Assembly: GCF_001858325.1 (NCBI RefSeq)
Contig: NZ_MBPP01000078.1
Span: forward strand, 4-64,003
Length of the DNA: 64,000 nucleotides
Origin: Marinobacter sp. AC-23
Lineage (GTDB): Bacteria > Pseudomonadota > Gammaproteobacteria > Pseudomonadales > Oleiphilaceae
Direction: 5' to 3'
Shown here: positions 44,937 through 56,641 of the stretch, piece after piece
Position numbering within the stretch: the first letter of the stretch is position 1
Layout: each line of letters opens with the position of its first letter
Made by a program: the position numbers and the translations under genes
Notes under the pieces: generated by a model
Told to the model about the DNA's origin: nothing
Databases searched by the model: none
What the model saw: only the letters and a program-made list of their open reading frames with translations

Positions 44937-46760
44937 TTATTTGGTGGGCTGGGGTTCAGCCGCCAGTGTTTTGCGAGCGTCGGCCAGGGTATCTTCCGCC
45001 TGTTTTACCCGGTCATGATTCTTGGCAACAGCCCGTTCCAGTTTTTCCACGTTGTCTGCCTGCTGTGCTTTTGCGTCTTCGAGCATCGCTTGCATGGTTT
45101 CCAGCTTGGCTTGCGCCTGGGAAAACTGCTTTTCCAGTGCGTCTATATCGGGCTTCTCTTGGGCCGGCTTTGCGGGTGCCGCAGCTTTTGCGTGGCTGGC
45201 TTCGGTGCTGGCCTTTTTGCGCGCCAGGGCCTGCTCCACCAAGACTGATTTTGCCGCGCGCTCGTCTACAGCCTCTCCGCTTGCGACGGCCTTTTCAGCG
45301 TTTGCCTGCTTTTTAGCCTGAGCTTCTGCTGCCGCCCGAGCACGCTCTTTGCGGCGGAGCTCTTTCTCTTGCTGCTCGCGTTCAAGCCGTTCTTGACGTG
45401 CTTCAAAGCGCTCCCTGGCCCGGTCTGCTTTAACCTGTTCTGCGCGCTGAACACGAATCTCACCCTTGGCATAGCGGTAATATTGCACCAGCGGGATAGA
45501 GCTTGGGCACACGTAGGAGCAGGCTCCGCATTCAATGCAATCGAACAGGTTCAGGTGCTCGGCTTTCTCAAATTCCGTTGCCTTGGCGTGCCAGAACAAC
45601 TGTTGCGGTAGCAATTCCATGGGGCAGACTTCTGCGCACTCTCCGCAGCGGATGCAGGCCTGTTCCGGTGGCGGTGCAGGTAACTCGTTGGCGGTAGCTG
45701 CAATAATGCAGTTGCTGGTCTTGATAATCGGTACCGCCGTGGAGGTCAGGGTGTAGCCCATCATGGGGCCGCCCAGAACCAGGCGGCTGGCACAGCTTGG
45801 CTGCAGGCCTGCCTGCTCCAGCAGATACTCCACGGGGGTGCCCAGCAAAACATCAAAATTGCCGGGCTTTTCAACTGCCTCACCAGTAACGGTTACAATA
45901 CGACTAATGAGTGGCGAGCCTTCAAAGACCGCTTGGGCCACAGCCACGGCGGTGCCAACGTTTTGGCACATAACCCCTATATCGGCAGGAATGCCACCGC
46001 TGGGTACTTCCATTCCAGTGAGAATCTGGATCAGCTGTTTTTCACCACCGGAGGGGTACTTGGTTGGGATAACAGCTATTTCAATTTGTGTGCCTTGAGT
46101 CGCTTTACGTAGTGCTGTCGCAGCTTCCGGCTTGTTGTCTTCAATACCAATCACACAGCGCTCCGGGCGCAGAAGCCAGGCCATGATCTTTAACCCGGCA
46201 ACAACCTCGCTCGCTCTCTCGCGCATGGTCATGTCATCGGCGGTAATGTAGGGCTCGCATTCGGCGCCGTTGAGAATCAGTGTATCGACTTTTCGATCCC
46301 CGGGCGGTTTCAGCTTGATACTAGTGGGGAAACCGGCGCCGCCCATGCCAGAGATACCAGAAGATTGGATAATGCCAAGAACTTGATCCCGGTCGAGCGA
46401 GCGATAGTCGTTGGTTGGGTAGCGTTCGCACCATTCATCTTTGCCGTCAGGGTTCAAAACGATGCACTTATCTACCATGCCGGAAGGGTGTGGTACTGGT
46501 TGGTCGCCAATACTTACAATCACGCCGGATGTTGGAGCATGCACCGGAACGCCCATGCCTTGGCTCACGTCGGCTATTATCTGGCCCTTTAGTACTCGGT
46601 CGCCAATCGCCACTGCGGGCTCTGCGGGTTCACCAATGTGTTGCTGCAAAGGCAGTACCAACTGCCCAGGAACACCTGCGGTTTGGATTGGCTGGCCAGT
46701 GGAAACTTGTTTGTTTTCTGCGGGGTGAATGCCTCCGCTAAAGTCCCGGATCTGGGTCAT
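44937..46760 (-). CDS. rsxC: Rsx/Rnf complex subunit C
   Basis: The 607-residue subunit binds NADH and FMN and carries two [4Fe-4S] clusters (CIRCGECAEVCP and CIECGACSYVCP). The C-terminal tail of about 150 residues is rich in Ala, Lys, Gln and Glu and is probably a coiled coil. I chose ATG 46760 ([10 protein letters not shown]), which shares one base with the rsxB stop, instead of an upstream start inside rsxB. Confidence 0.95.
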   Translation of the reverse strand: MTQIRDFSGGIHPAENKQVSTGQPIQTAGVPGQLVLPLQQHIGEPAEPAVAIGDRVLKGQIIADVSQGMGVPVHAPTSGVIVSIGDQPVPHPSGMVDKCIVLNPDGKDEWCERYPTNDYRSLDRDQVLGIIQSSGISGMGGAGFPTSIKLKPPGDRKVDTLILNGAECEPYITADDMTMRERASEVVAGLKIMAWLLRPERCVIGIEDNKPEAATALRKATQGTQIEIAVIPTKYPSGGEKQLIQILTGMEVPSGGIPADIGVMCQNVGTAVAVAQAVFEGSPLISRIVTVTGEAVEKPGNFDVLLGTPVEYLLEQAGLQPSCASRLVLGGPMMGYTLTSTAVPIIKTSNCIIAATANELPAPPPEQACIRCGECAEVCPMELLPQQLFWHAKATEFEKAEHLNLFDCIECGACSYVCPSSIPLVQYYRYAKGEIRVQRAEQVKADRARERFEARQERLEREQQEKELRRKERARAAAEAQAKKQANAEKAVASGEAVDERAAKSVLVEQALARKKASTEASHAKAAAPAKPAQEKPDIDALEKQFSQAQAKLETMQAMLEDAKAQQADNVEKLERAVAKNHDRVKQAEDTLADARKTLAAEPQPTK

Positions 46761-47338
46761 CAGGAGTTGGCCTCCTGCCGGTCTGTGGCGATAATTCCAG
46801 GTGCAGGTTGAGACCACATCCAGCCCCGGATATCAGGTTCAATAGTGATCATGTCAATGCAATCAACAGGGCAAGGCTCCACGCACAGGTCGCAGCCGGT
46901 GCATTCACTTTCGATAACCGTATGCATGTGTTTTGCGGCGCCCAGAATGGCGTCCACTGGGCAGGCCTGGATGCATTTGGTGCAACCTATGCATTCGTCC
47001 TCACGTATAACGGCGACGCGCTTGGCCTGCTCTTGCCCGTGTTCGGCGTCCAGCGGTTGTGGCTCAATATCAAGCAGATCTGCCAGTGCCGTGATGGTAG
47101 ATTCGCCGCCGGGCGGGCATCTGTTGATGGCGTCACCATCGGCAATGGATTCGGCGTAAGGGCGGCAACCGGGAAACCCGCACTGGCCGCACTGGGTTTG
47201 TGGCAGAAGTGCGTCGATTTGCTCCACCAGCGGGTTGCCTTCAACCCGGAATCGCTCAGAGGCGAAGCCCAGCAACGCGCCAAACACCAAGGCGAGGCCG
47301 AGCAAAGCCAGAACAGCGATAATAATGCCTGTCCACAT
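46760..47338 (-). CDS. rsxB: Rsx/Rnf complex ferredoxin subunit B
   Basis: The 192-residue membrane-anchored ferredoxin has an N-terminal helix, a [14 protein letters not shown] cluster site and two ferredoxin-type motifs ([16 protein letters not shown] and [16 protein letters not shown]). It passes electrons between RsxC and the membrane subunits. It lies 15 bases after rsxA. Confidence 0.96.
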   Translation of the reverse strand: MWTGIIIAVLALLGLALVFGALLGFASERFRVEGNPLVEQIDALLPQTQCGQCGFPGCRPYAESIADGDAINRCPPGGESTITALADLLDIEPQPLDAEHGQEQAKRVAVIREDECIGCTKCIQACPVDAILGAAKHMHTVIESECTGCDLCVEPCPVDCIDMITIEPDIRGWMWSQPAPGIIATDRQEANS

Positions 47339-47353
47339 ACAAACGTGTCTCCG

Positions 47354-47935
47354 TTAAACGCTGACCAGGCCGGTAAAGCCCAGAAACGCCAGTGACATCA
47401 ACCCTGCGGTAACCATGCCAATCGCTGCGCCCTGGAACGACACAGGCACGTCGGCCACGGCAATGCGCTCACGCATTGCCGAAAACAGCACCAGCACCAG
47501 CGAAAAGCCGGCAGCGGCACCAAAACCGTAGAGTACTGATTCAACGAAGTTGTTGTTTTTATTAAGGTTAAGCAATGCTACGCCGAGTACGGCACAGTTA
47601 GTGGTGATCAGTGGCAGGAAGATTCCCAGTACCCGGTAGAGCAGGGGGCTGGTTTTACGCACCACCATCTCGGTGAACTGAACCACCACCGCAATAACCA
47701 AAATGAAGGTGATGGTTTTCAGAAACGCCAAATCCAGAGGCGCCAGCAAGTAGGTGTAGGCAAGATAGCTGCACACTGAGGACAGAGTCAGCACAAATGT
47801 GGTGGCCAAGGACATACCTATGGCTGTTTCCAGCTTGCCTGAAACCCCCATAAAGGGGCACAGGCCGAGAAACTGCACCAACACGAAGTTGTTCACCAAA
47901 ATGGTGCTGACCAATATCAGTAAATAGTCTGTCAT
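47354..47935 (-). CDS. rsxA: Rsx/Rnf complex subunit A
   Basis: The 193-residue membrane protein with six helices begins [20 protein letters not shown] and has [15 protein letters not shown] and [16 protein letters not shown], the latter holding a conserved Cys. It is the first gene of the operon, 36 bases after metG on the same strand, so it may be co-transcribed with it. Confidence 0.96.
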   Translation of the reverse strand: MTDYLLILVSTILVNNFVLVQFLGLCPFMGVSGKLETAIGMSLATTFVLTLSSVCSYLAYTYLLAPLDLAFLKTITFILVIAVVVQFTEMVVRKTSPLLYRVLGIFLPLITTNCAVLGVALLNLNKNNNFVESVLYGFGAAAGFSLVLVLFSAMRERIAVADVPVSFQGAAIGMVTAGLMSLAFLGFTGLVSV

Positions 47936-47971
47936 GGTTGCGTCATCAGCGCGCCTTGCCTTGATCTTTGT

Positions 47972-50005
47972 TTACATCACCCGCATGCCAGGGGTCGAGC
48001 CTGAATCTGGCGATAGGAGGAAGATATCCTTGCCACCTGGGCCCGCCGCCAGAACCATGCCTTCCGACATGCCGAACTTCATCTTCCGGGGCTTGAGGTT
48101 GGCTACCATTACAGTCAGGCGCCCCTCAAGATCCTCAGGGTTGTAGGCAGACTTAATGCCAGCAAACACGTTGCGTTCGCCGTGCCCCACATCAAGTGTA
48201 AGGCGAAGAAGCTTGTCGGCTCCTTCAACATGGTCTGCTTTGAGGATCTTAACGATCCGTAGATCCACTTTCGCGAAGTCATCAAATTCTATTTCATCGG
48301 CAATGGCTTCACTTTTTTCAGGTTCGGCCGGTTTGCCAATTGCCGCAGGCATTTCTTCTTTCGAGGCATCCAGCATTTTTTCGATTTGCACCATGTCCAC
48401 TCGGTTCATCAGCGGCTTGAACTTATCGATTTTGTGGTTTTCCAGGCGCGCGCTGCGGTTGTTCCAGTCGAGCTTCGTGTTCAGGAAAAATTCGGCGGCT
48501 TTGGCGGTTTCCGGTAGAACTGGCGCAAGGTACGTCATCAGCAGCTGGAACATGTTGAGGGCGTTGGTACAGATGGCCTGTAGATTTTCGTCCTGACCTT
48601 CCTGCTTGGCAATCACCCACGGCTGCTCATCATTCACATATTGGTTAGCTATGTCTGCCAACTCCATGATGCGGCGCATGGCACGGCCAAACTCACGGGC
48701 CTCGTAGAACTCTTCCAGCTCTTTACCGGCATCGACAAACTCCTTCAGTTTATCGTGCTCGGTTACGTCACCCAGTTTCCCGTCGAAACGCTTGGTAATG
48801 AAACCAGCACTGCGGCTGGCAATGTTGACCACTTTGCCTACCAGGTCCGAGTTCACTCTGGCAGCAAAATCCTCAAGGTTGAGGTCCATGTCGTCCACGC
48901 CCCCGGTTAGCTTGGCGGCGAAGTAATAACGCAGGTATTCCGGGTTCAGGTGATCCAGGTACGTGCGCGCCATGATGAAGGTGCCGCGGGATTTGGACAT
49001 CTTCTTGCCATTAACCGTCACAAATCCGTGTGCCCAAACAGCTGTTGGCGTGCGAAAGCCTGCATCGTAAAGCATCGCTGGCCAGAACAGAGCGTGAAAG
49101 TTGATGATGTCCTTGCCAATAAAGTGGTACACCTCAGCGGTGGAATCTACCTTCCAGAAGTGTTCAAAATCGATGTTTTCCCGATTACACAGGTTTTTAA
49201 AGCTTGCCAGGTAGCCAATGGGTGCATCGAGCCAAACGTAGAAGAACTTGCCCGGCGCATCGGGGATTTCAAAGCCGAAGTAGGGCGCATCGCGGCTTAT
49301 GTCCCATTCCTGAAGGCCCGCATCTAGCCACTCAGCCAGCTTGTTGGCCACTTGGGGTTGGAGTGCACCACTGCGTGTCCACTTGCTTAGAAAATCTGCA
49401 AACTCCGGCAGTTTGAAGAAGTAGTGCTCCGACTCCTTCTCAATAGGCGTGGCGCCGGATACCGCAGAGCGCGGGTTGATCAACTCGGCAGGTGTGTAAG
49501 TTGCGCCGCAAGCCTCGCAGTTGTCGCCATATTGATCGTCAGTTTTGCACTTCGGACAGGTGCCCTTGATAAACCTGTCCGCGAGAAACATGTTCTTCTC
49601 TGGATCGAAAGACTGAGTGATCTTACGGGTCGCAATATGGTCGTTATCCTGCAATTGACGGTAAATATACTCGGAGAAATAGCGATTCTCTTCCGAGTGA
49701 GTCGTGTAGTAGTTGTCAAAGCGAATATTGAAACCGCTGAAATCTTGCTGGTGCTCTTCACGAATCCGGTCAATCAGCTGCTCGGGGGTAATGCCCTCAC
49801 GCTCAGCACGGAGCATAATGGCAGTACCATGGGCATCATCGGCGCAAACGTAGTAGCAGTTGTGGCCTCGCATGTTCTGATAACGCACCCAGATATCCGT
49901 CTGAATGTATTCCAGCAGATGGCCCAGGTGAATGGGGCCATTGGCGTAGGGCAGGGCGCTGGTAACCAGAATATCGCGCTGTTGCTTTGAACTCGCTTGC
50001 GTCAT
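47972..50005 (-). CDS. metG: Methionyl-tRNA synthetase
   Basis: The 677-residue enzyme has the class I signatures [15 protein letters not shown] and [12 protein letters not shown], a zinc site with [18 protein letters not shown], and the C-terminal tRNA-binding OB domain ([20 protein letters not shown]). I chose ATG 50005 ([11 protein letters not shown]), since the longer frame to 50107 runs into the divergent mrp promoter region. The frame is intact. Confidence 0.97.
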   Translation of the reverse strand: MTQASSKQQRDILVTSALPYANGPIHLGHLLEYIQTDIWVRYQNMRGHNCYYVCADDAHGTAIMLRAEREGITPEQLIDRIREEHQQDFSGFNIRFDNYYTTHSEENRYFSEYIYRQLQDNDHIATRKITQSFDPEKNMFLADRFIKGTCPKCKTDDQYGDNCEACGATYTPAELINPRSAVSGATPIEKESEHYFFKLPEFADFLSKWTRSGALQPQVANKLAEWLDAGLQEWDISRDAPYFGFEIPDAPGKFFYVWLDAPIGYLASFKNLCNRENIDFEHFWKVDSTAEVYHFIGKDIINFHALFWPAMLYDAGFRTPTAVWAHGFVTVNGKKMSKSRGTFIMARTYLDHLNPEYLRYYFAAKLTGGVDDMDLNLEDFAARVNSDLVGKVVNIASRSAGFITKRFDGKLGDVTEHDKLKEFVDAGKELEEFYEAREFGRAMRRIMELADIANQYVNDEQPWVIAKQEGQDENLQAICTNALNMFQLLMTYLAPVLPETAKAAEFFLNTKLDWNNRSARLENHKIDKFKPLMNRVDMVQIEKMLDASKEEMPAAIGKPAEPEKSEAIADEIEFDDFAKVDLRIVKILKADHVEGADKLLRLTLDVGHGERNVFAGIKSAYNPEDLEGRLTVMVANLKPRKMKFGMSEGMVLAAGPGGKDIFLLSPDSGSTPGMRVM

Positions 50006-50144
50006 GGTGTGTCCGAACCTTTCGTCAGATAAGGGTTGTATGGTCAGAAACGGCCCCAGATGATACCTTTTGAACAGATAATTTTCACCCGAAACACCTG
50101 TTTTCATGCTGAAAAGTCAGTATGAGCTACGCCCGGAGAACGAG

Positions 50145-51244
50145 ATGACACAGATTTCAGAGCAGGCCCTGCAGGCAGCGGTTCGTGAATACCGAGACCC
50201 GTACCTGGAAAAGGACCTGTACGACCTGGGTGCTGTAAAGTCGCTGGTGGCCGACGAAGCGGGCAAAGTAACCCTGATGGTGGAGTTACCCTACCCCTCA
50301 AAAGGCATTGCCGGCGGCCTGAAACAACTGGTCACCAATGCACTGGAAAACGTGGATGGCGTTACAGCCGCAGACGTTCACGTGGGCCAAAAAGTGCACT
50401 CCTACAAAGTCCAGAAAGACCTGCCATCTGTTCCCGGCGTGAAAAACATCATTGCCGTTGCCTCTGGCAAAGGCGGCGTAGGCAAATCTACCACCGCCGT
50501 TAACCTGGCCCTGGCACTACAAGCCGAAGGCGTCCGCGTCGGGGTGCTGGACGCCGACATATACGGCCCCAGCATCGGCATGATGCTCGGTGTTCCCGAA
50601 GGTAAGCGCCTGATACACGGGAAGAAAAATACTTCGTGCCCATGGAAGCCCACGGCCTCCAAACCATGTCCATGGCCTTCGTAACCACCGACAAAACCCC
50701 CATGGTATGGCGCGGCCCCATGGTTAGCGGCGCGGTCATGCAACTCCTGCAGCAAACCCTGTGGAACGAACTCGACTACCTGATCGTCGACATGCCCCCA
50801 GGCACCGGCGACATCCAGCTCACCCTGGCCCAGAAAGTCCCGGTGACCGGTGCCGTGATCGTCACCACCCCCCAAGACATCGCGCTGCTCGATGGCAAGC
50901 GAGGCATAGAAATGTTCCGCAAGGTCGACATCCCAGTACTGGGTGTTGTGGAAAACATGAGCGTGCACATCTGCAGCAACTGCGGCCATGAAGAACATCT
51001 GTTCGGCGAAGGCGGCGGTGAACGCATTGCAGACGAGTACGAAACAACCCTTCTGGGCCAACTGCCGTTGCACATGACCATCCGCGAACAAACTGACAGC
51101 GGCCAACCCACGGTAGTGGCAGAGCCAGATTCCGAAGTCGCCCGCCGTTACAGCGACATCGCCCGCCGAGTTGGGGCGGAGCTTTCAACAAGGGAGCGCA
51201 ACCTGAGTGGCTCTATCTCAAGCATGTCCGTAAAGTCGCATTAA
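50145..51244 (+). CDS. mrp: Mrp/ApbC iron-sulfur carrier ATPase (frame broken near 50613)
   Basis: An N-terminal MIP18-like domain is followed by a P-loop ATPase with [32 protein letters not shown] and the cluster-binding CSNCGH. As printed the protein splits after VPEGKR. One added C near 50613 restores [20 protein letters not shown] and a 366-residue protein. ATG 50145 has ggagaacg upstream. It is divergent from metG, as in many Gammaproteobacteria. Confidence 0.95.
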
Positions 51245-51247
51245 GAC

Positions 51248-51309
51248 AAAGGTGGTTTGCGCGGCGGGTCGCACATGGATGTGCTTGTAGCGGTTTTTGA
51301 ACCGCCTTT
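51248..51309. repeat. Intergenic hairpin element, copy C (shorter, inverted)
   Basis: Arms aaaggtggtt (51248-51257) and aaccgccttt (51300-51309) pair with one wobble and enclose gcacatggatgtgc (51271-51284), the reverse complement of the first inner hairpin of copy B. On the minus strand the context cgctacaagcacatccatgtgcg matches copy B closely. The right end also forms its own small stem gcggtt/aaccgc followed by ctttt, so it may terminate mrp. Confidence 0.75.
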
Positions 51310-51428
51310 TCTGTGTCTGCAGCCCCAAAGTTCAAGCGGCTTGAAATCACATCGCGAAGCTTCGACAGAGCTCAGGCGAACAGGTAAACTACGCCCCAAT
51401 TTTCCCCAGTGGCTACGAGACTTCACCC

Positions 51429-51995
51429 ATGAGCATCAAATCCGATAAGTGGATTCGCCGGATGTCCGAACAGCACAGCATGATCGAACCATTCGAAAGC
51501 GGTCAGGTTCGTGAAACGGATAGAGGCAAGGTCATCTCCTACGGCACCTCCAGCTACGGCTACGACGTACGTTGCAGCAACGAATTCAAAATCTTCACCA
51601 ACGTACATTCAGCCACCGTCGACCCCAAAAACTTCGACGAAAAAAGCTTCGTGGACTTCACCGGCGACGTATGCGTTATCCCGCCGAACTCCTTTGCCCT
51701 TGCACGCACCGTGGAATACTTCCGTATACCCCGCAGCGTACTCACCATCTGCCTGGGCAAATCCACCTACGCACGCTGTGGCATCATCGTAAACGTCACT
51801 CCGCTTGAGCCCGAATGGGAAGGGCATGTGACCTTGGAATTTTCCAACACCACCAACCTGCCGGCCAAAATTTACGCCAACGAAGGCATCGCCCAGATGC
51901 TCTTCTTCGAGTCTGACGAGGTTTGCGAAACCAGCTACAAAGACCGAGGCGGCAAATACTTCGGCCAAACCGGCGTGACCCTCCCAAGGACATGA
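51429..51995 (+). CDS. dcd: dCTP deaminase
   Basis: The 188-residue enzyme makes dUTP from dCTP. Family sequences are [63 protein letters not shown] with the catalytic Glu region, and the end [15 protein letters not shown]. Its stop overlaps the DUF416 start. Confidence 0.97.
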   Translation: MSIKSDKWIRRMSEQHSMIEPFESGQVRETDRGKVISYGTSSYGYDVRCSNEFKIFTNVHSATVDPKNFDEKSFVDFTGDVCVIPPNSFALARTVEYFRIPRSVLTICLGKSTYARCGIIVNVTPLEPEWEGHVTLEFSNTTNLPAKIYANEGIAQMLFFESDEVCETSYKDRGGKYFGQTGVTLPRT

Positions 51996-52591
51996 ACGCC
52001 AACCAGTTTCTTAAAGCGGTTTCACAGCTACAGGGATGGCGCGAGTGCGCCTTCCTGCTGGCTCTTGCCGAGCGCTCATTCCCCAACTACGCGTTGTTTG
52101 CCGAAGCGGTTGACCTGAAAACCGGCGGCAAGATGCATCAGATGCTGGATGGCGCCTGGGGCATGCTCCAGGAAGACGTGCCAGAAACGGCTATTCCACA
52201 ACTGTTGGCAAAACTGGAAGCCCTTTCTCCCGATGTAGAAGCCTATGATGCCTACGGCGTATACCCGGCGTTTGATTTTTGCCAGCTTTTGGAACAGGCA
52301 CTGCTCAACCGCCTGAATCCCTCAAAACACCGAGCCACAGAGGCCTCACAACTGGCAACCGGCACGGTAGTGAGCTTTATTGAGCTGTCCGAAGGTGAGG
52401 GTTTGGAAGAGTACGAGTTGGTTCGCCTGCTTGATTCTCACCCCTTGATGAAAGAAGACAAAGCCTTTCAGCGCGACTTGGTGCTTGCCCTTAAACGCCA
52501 ACGTACGCCAATAGAACAGTTCATCACAGAGATTCGGGAAGCCGCCGTAAATGAGGGTGTAAGCAATCTTGGCATCTCGTTGGCGGACTGA
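51992..52591 (+). CDS. DUF416 (YjaG-like) protein
   Basis: The 199-residue cytosolic protein belongs to DUF416 ([53 protein letters not shown]). Function is unknown. I chose ATG 51992, which overlaps the dcd stop (atga), instead of a start inside dcd. Confidence 0.88.
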   Translation: MNANQFLKAVSQLQGWRECAFLLALAERSFPNYALFAEAVDLKTGGKMHQMLDGAWGMLQEDVPETAIPQLLAKLEALSPDVEAYDAYGVYPAFDFCQLLEQALLNRLNPSKHRATEASQLATGTVVSFIELSEGEGLEEYELVRLLDSHPLMKEDKAFQRDLVLALKRQRTPIEQFITEIREAAVNEGVSNLGISLAD

Positions 52592-52667
52592 TGGTTCCTT
52601 GGTGCTCTGCCATACACTTTTGTAATATCCGTTAAATGTTCAGAACTGGTTGGATGGATGTAATCCC

Positions 52668-53945
52668 ATGAAACTCTCCACGTTTGGTCGCAAGTTTACG
52701 GCGGATGCCGGCATAACCTCGTTGATGGATGACTTGGGCAACGCCATGGCATCTGGCGACGACATGATCATGATGGGCGGCGGCAACCCGGGGCACATCC
52801 CTGAGATTCAGGCGCGGGTGCAGGAAATTCTTGGTGACTTGAGTCGGAGCGAAAGCGACGTTCGCCGACTGGTGGGTGTTTACGATCCGCCCCAGGGCGA
52901 AAAGCAGTTTATTGCCTCGCTGGCAGACCTGCTCAGCCGTGAATACGGCTGGGATTTGAAGCCAGAAAATATAGCGCTTACCAATGGCAGTCAGGCCGCT
53001 TTTTTCATGTTATTCAACATGTTTGGTGGCGACTACGGAGAAGGCCAGCGCAAGCACATATTGCTGCCATTGGCGCCGGAGTACATCGGCTACGCAGACG
53101 CTGGCATCGAGCCGGGCCTTTTTCATGCGGTGCAGCCAGATATCTCATTCACCGATGCTCACGAATTCAAATACCGTGTGGATTTTGATGCGGTAGAGGT
53201 GACTGGGGAAACCGGTGCCATCTGTGTCTCCCGGCCAACCAACCCGACCGGCAACGTGGTTACCGATGAAGAGCTGGCCCGTTTGGAGGACATGGCGCGA
53301 CAGTACAACATACCGCTGATTGTAGACGGAGCCTACGGCACGCCTTTCCCGAGCCTGTTATTCGTAGATGCGAAGCCCACTTGGAACGAGCAAATCATCC
53401 TGTGTCTAAGCCTGTCCAAACTTGGCCTGCCTGCGGCCCGTACGGGAATCGTTATTGCAGCAGAGCCAGTGATAAAGGCGCTGTCTGGAATAAACGCCAT
53501 CATGAATCTGGCCACCGGTAGCTTTGGTGCCATGCTTGCCGAGCCGCTGGTTCGTTCTGGCGAGATCTTATCACTGAGCCGGGATGTGGTCTGCCCGTTT
53601 TATAAGCGAAAAATGCAGCTCGCAGTGGCGGCATTTCGTGAGGCGATGGGCGAGGATAGCTGCCGTTGGTACGTGCATAAGCCAGAGGGTGCCATGTTCC
53701 TGTGGCTGTGGTTCCCTGATTTGCCCATTACCAGCTTAGAGCTTTACCAGCGGCTAAAAGCCCGTGGTGTGCTGGTGGTTTCAGGACACTACTTCTTCCC
53801 GGGGCTGCCGGAGGACGGCTGGAGGCATCGCCACGAGTGCCTGCGTGTGACCTATTCACAGGACGACGAGCGTGTGGCACAAGGGCTACGACTGATTGCG
53901 GATGAAGTTAAGGCCGTATGGGCTGAGGTGGATCGGGAGGTTTAA
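52668..53945 (+). CDS. avtA: Valine-pyruvate aminotransferase
   Basis: The 425-residue PLP enzyme moves an amino group between valine and pyruvate. It begins MKLSTFGRKFTADAGITSLM and has MMGGGNPGHIPEI, YDPPQGEKQFIASLADLL, SRPTNPTGNVVTDEEL and the PLP lysine in LSLSKLGLPAARTGI. Its end overlaps the convergent DUF3108 gene by 4 bases. Confidence 0.95.
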   Translation: MKLSTFGRKFTADAGITSLMDDLGNAMASGDDMIMMGGGNPGHIPEIQARVQEILGDLSRSESDVRRLVGVYDPPQGEKQFIASLADLLSREYGWDLKPENIALTNGSQAAFFMLFNMFGGDYGEGQRKHILLPLAPEYIGYADAGIEPGLFHAVQPDISFTDAHEFKYRVDFDAVEVTGETGAICVSRPTNPTGNVVTDEELARLEDMARQYNIPLIVDGAYGTPFPSLLFVDAKPTWNEQIILCLSLSKLGLPAARTGIVIAAEPVIKALSGINAIMNLATGSFGAMLAEPLVRSGEILSLSRDVVCPFYKRKMQLAVAAFREAMGEDSCRWYVHKPEGAMFLWLWFPDLPITSLELYQRLKARGVLVVSGHYFFPGLPEDGWRHRHECLRVTYSQDDERVAQGLRLIADEVKAVWAEVDREV

Positions 53946-54694
53946 CCTCCTAGGTCCACGCTCTTGAGTTTGAGTTCGTACTTGCTGCCGTCAGGCTCAA
54001 CTTGAAGCAGGCGCACCAGTACATACTCGTTGTCGGGGTCAAACCACATCAGGGTCTCGCGTTTGGAGTTTTCGCGAACCTTCTCGGCCTTGAGGAGTGA
54101 TGACTGGCCACCATCGGATCTGCTGGCATCGTCATTCACAACGGCAAACCGCTCGCTATCAATCTTGCCGCGATCCAGAACCTGGTATTCCATCTCCCGT
54201 TTGCCGTTAAGGATGTCTTGGTGCAGTTGCACCTGAAAGCCGAGAGGGTCGAGAATGCCTTCTTTCAGTTCTACCTCGAATGGTTTACCTCTGTACTTTC
54301 CTGTGGCCACTTTGGCGTTCCAGTCAAAATCGATAGACTGCTCTCTGTCCTTGATAAGAAAGCCAGATAGGCGATACCTGTACCTGAGTGGAATAACTTG
54401 GCCGTCTTCCCATTTAAGAATCAGGGACTCATCCAGGTCGGCAATAAAAGATCTCACCTCAGTGCGGTACAGCCACACATTGTTGCCTTGGGACGTAAGC
54501 GTGCGCTTGGCGCCACCATTCAGGGATACCCCCTTTTCCATGGAGGCACCATAGCTGACTTCAAAGGGAAACAGGTCGGGGATTGGCTCTGCCTGCGCGG
54601 CACTGCCCAGTAGCAGCGCCAGCATGCACAGAAGACTAACTGCAGTGATTCGGCCTGTCTTTAGGGAGGGCGCAATCAGTTGAGCTGGAAGCAT
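53942..54694 (-). CDS. DUF3108 periplasmic protein
   Basis: The 250-residue protein has a Sec signal (VSLLCMLALLLGSAAQA) and a beta-rich domain of the DUF3108 type (FPFEVSYGASMEKGVSLNGG, LRYRYRLSGFLIKDREQSIDF). It lies downstream of purN on the same strand, the order also seen in Pseudomonas. Function is unknown. Confidence 0.88.
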   Translation of the reverse strand: MLPAQLIAPSLKTGRITAVSLLCMLALLLGSAAQAEPIPDLFPFEVSYGASMEKGVSLNGGAKRTLTSQGNNVWLYRTEVRSFIADLDESLILKWEDGQVIPLRYRYRLSGFLIKDREQSIDFDWNAKVATGKYRGKPFEVELKEGILDPLGFQVQLHQDILNGKREMEYQVLDRGKIDSERFAVVNDDASRSDGGQSSLLKAEKVRENSKRETLMWFDPDNEYVLVRLLQVEPDGSKYELKLKSVDLGG

Positions 54695-54778
54695 TTCTTT
54701 GACCTCGAATCCTTCATGTAGGTTGAAAGTTTAGCGGGTCAGCAGATCTCGTGTGGTGACAGTCTGTTAAGGTGCGAT

Positions 54779-55440
54779 TCAATTGTCCGGGAGGCGCATG
54801 GGGGCTTTCATAACCTGACCGTCGAACAGCACGTAATCACTTCCTAGCTGGATCCGGCCTTCACAGAGCCAACGTACGACAATCGGGTACAGTAGATGTT
54901 CTTTGCGTTGCACTTTGTCTGCGAGGGTTTCGCTTGAATCGTCAGGCGCTACCGTCACCTCAGCCTGGGCGATCACCGGGCCACCGTCGAGTTCTTCGGT
55001 TACGAAATGAACAGATACGCCATGGGTCCGGTCGCCGGCATCGAGCGCTCTTTGGTGGGTATTCAAGCCGGTGTATTTTGGTAGCAGTGAAGGGTGAACG
55101 TTTATCAGCTTGCCGCGAAACGCACGCACGAAATCCGGTGTTAGGATTCGCATGAATCCCGCCAGTACAATCAGGTCGGGGTTGTGGCGAAGGATGTGAG
55201 CCATGAGTGCAGCGTCAAACTCTTCTCGGGAGCCAAATCCCTTATGGTCAACAACAAAGGTTTCAACGTTTGCCTGGGCTGCGCGCTCAAGAGCAAAAGC
55301 TTTGGCTGATTGCAGCCCAAAGCAATAACCTGGCCTGGAAAATCCCGTTCACGGCTTGCGTCTACTAAGGCCTGAAAGTTTGTCCCACTGCCGGAGGCCA
55401 GCACCAGAACTTTGGGTAGGGTCGGTTGATCTGCTTTCAT
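54779..55440 (-). CDS. purN: Phosphoribosylglycinamide formyltransferase (frame broken near 55322)
   Basis: Third step of purine synthesis. The start [18 protein letters not shown] and the folate site [13 protein letters not shown]...[17 protein letters not shown] with the catalytic Asn/His are intact. The middle is out of frame as printed; one added base near 55322 gives [20 protein letters not shown] and then [19 protein letters not shown]. The total is 220 residues. It overlaps purM by 4 bases. Confidence 0.95.
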
Positions 55441-56501
55441 TCTGACAGGAGCCCCGGCGCATAACGCACCACTGCATCTTCTTCTGTGTTTTCAGCACGC
55501 TCAATCACGCCCACTTGCCAAGCATTCTCGCCCAGAACCTTCAGGGCATCCAATGCCAGATCTTTCTGGTCTTCTGGAACGCAAACAACCATGCCAATAC
55601 CGCAGTTAAAGGTGCGGTACATTTCTTCGCTGGCAACGCCGCCGGCATCCTTAAGCCATTGGAATACTGGGGGTAACTCCCAGCTTGTGGTGTCGATGGC
55701 TGCAATCATGCCTTTTGGCAGAACCCTGGGGATATTTTCTGGTAAGCCGCCGCCCGTAATGTGGGAGAGCGCGGTTACATTCACTTGGCGGATCAGCTGT
55801 AACACGTTTTTGACGTAGATCCGTGTGGGGGCCATCAGAGCGTCTGCCAGAGAGGTGTCACCGATAGATTGATTAAGGTCGGCGTTGCTGACTTCGAGAA
55901 TCTTGCGAATCAGCGAGTAACCGTTGGAGTGTGGGCCTGAGGATGCCAGTGCCAGCAGCGCATCGCCCGCCCGGACGTTGCTGCCATCTATGATTTCGCT
56001 GCGTTCCACCACGCCCACACAGAAACCGGCCAGGTCATAATCTTCGCCTTCATACATGCCCGGCATTTCTGCCGTTTCGCCACCCACCAGTGCACAGCCG
56101 GCCTGTTCGCAGCCTTCGCCAATGCCTGCAACCACGTTTGCGGCTATATCGATGTTCAGCTTGCCAGTGGCGTAGTAGTCGAGGAAGAATAGCGGCTCTG
56201 CGCCGCCCACAATAAGATCGTTAACGCACATGGCGACCAGATCAATACCAATGCTGTCATGTTTTTTGAGTTGCATGGCCAGTCTTAGCTTGGTGCCTAC
56301 GCCGTCGGTGCCTGACACCATAACCGGCTCTTTGTATCCGGCGGGAATGGCAACCATGGCACCAAACCCGCCAAGCCCTCCTAAAACCTCGGGGCGCCGG
56401 GTGCGTGCGGCGGTTTCCTTAATACGGCTAACAAGTTCATTACCAGCGTCGATATCAACGCCGGCATCGCGGTAGGTCAGGGAAGGCTTCTGTTCGCTCA
56501 T
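55437..56501 (-). CDS. purM: Phosphoribosylaminoimidazole synthetase (AIR synthase)
   Basis: The 354-residue enzyme begins [21 protein letters not shown] and has [40 protein letters not shown] and [17 protein letters not shown]. It forms the operon purM-purN-DUF3108 and is divergent from the DUF2066 gene. Confidence 0.97.
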   Translation of the reverse strand: MSEQKPSLTYRDAGVDIDAGNELVSRIKETAARTRRPEVLGGLGGFGAMVAIPAGYKEPVMVSGTDGVGTKLRLAMQLKKHDSIGIDLVAMCVNDLIVGGAEPLFFLDYYATGKLNIDIAANVVAGIGEGCEQAGCALVGGETAEMPGMYEGEDYDLAGFCVGVVERSEIIDGSNVRAGDALLALASSGPHSNGYSLIRKILEVSNADLNQSIGDTSLADALMAPTRIYVKNVLQLIRQVNVTALSHITGGGLPENIPRVLPKGMIAAIDTTSWELPPVFQWLKDAGGVASEEMYRTFNCGIGMVVCVPEDQKDLALDALKVLGENAWQVGVIERAENTEEDAVVRYAPGLLSE

Positions 56502-56641
56502 GGGGATCTTAACCGTTTGGCCAGTGGGTCAGGCGGCGGATTTTAGCAGCTATTATTGCATATCGGAAACCTGAGTCGGCTACTCAGGCTTCGGGGCATG
56601 GTGTATCCTATGCGCCATTCATGCGAACTGTAGGGTATTTC

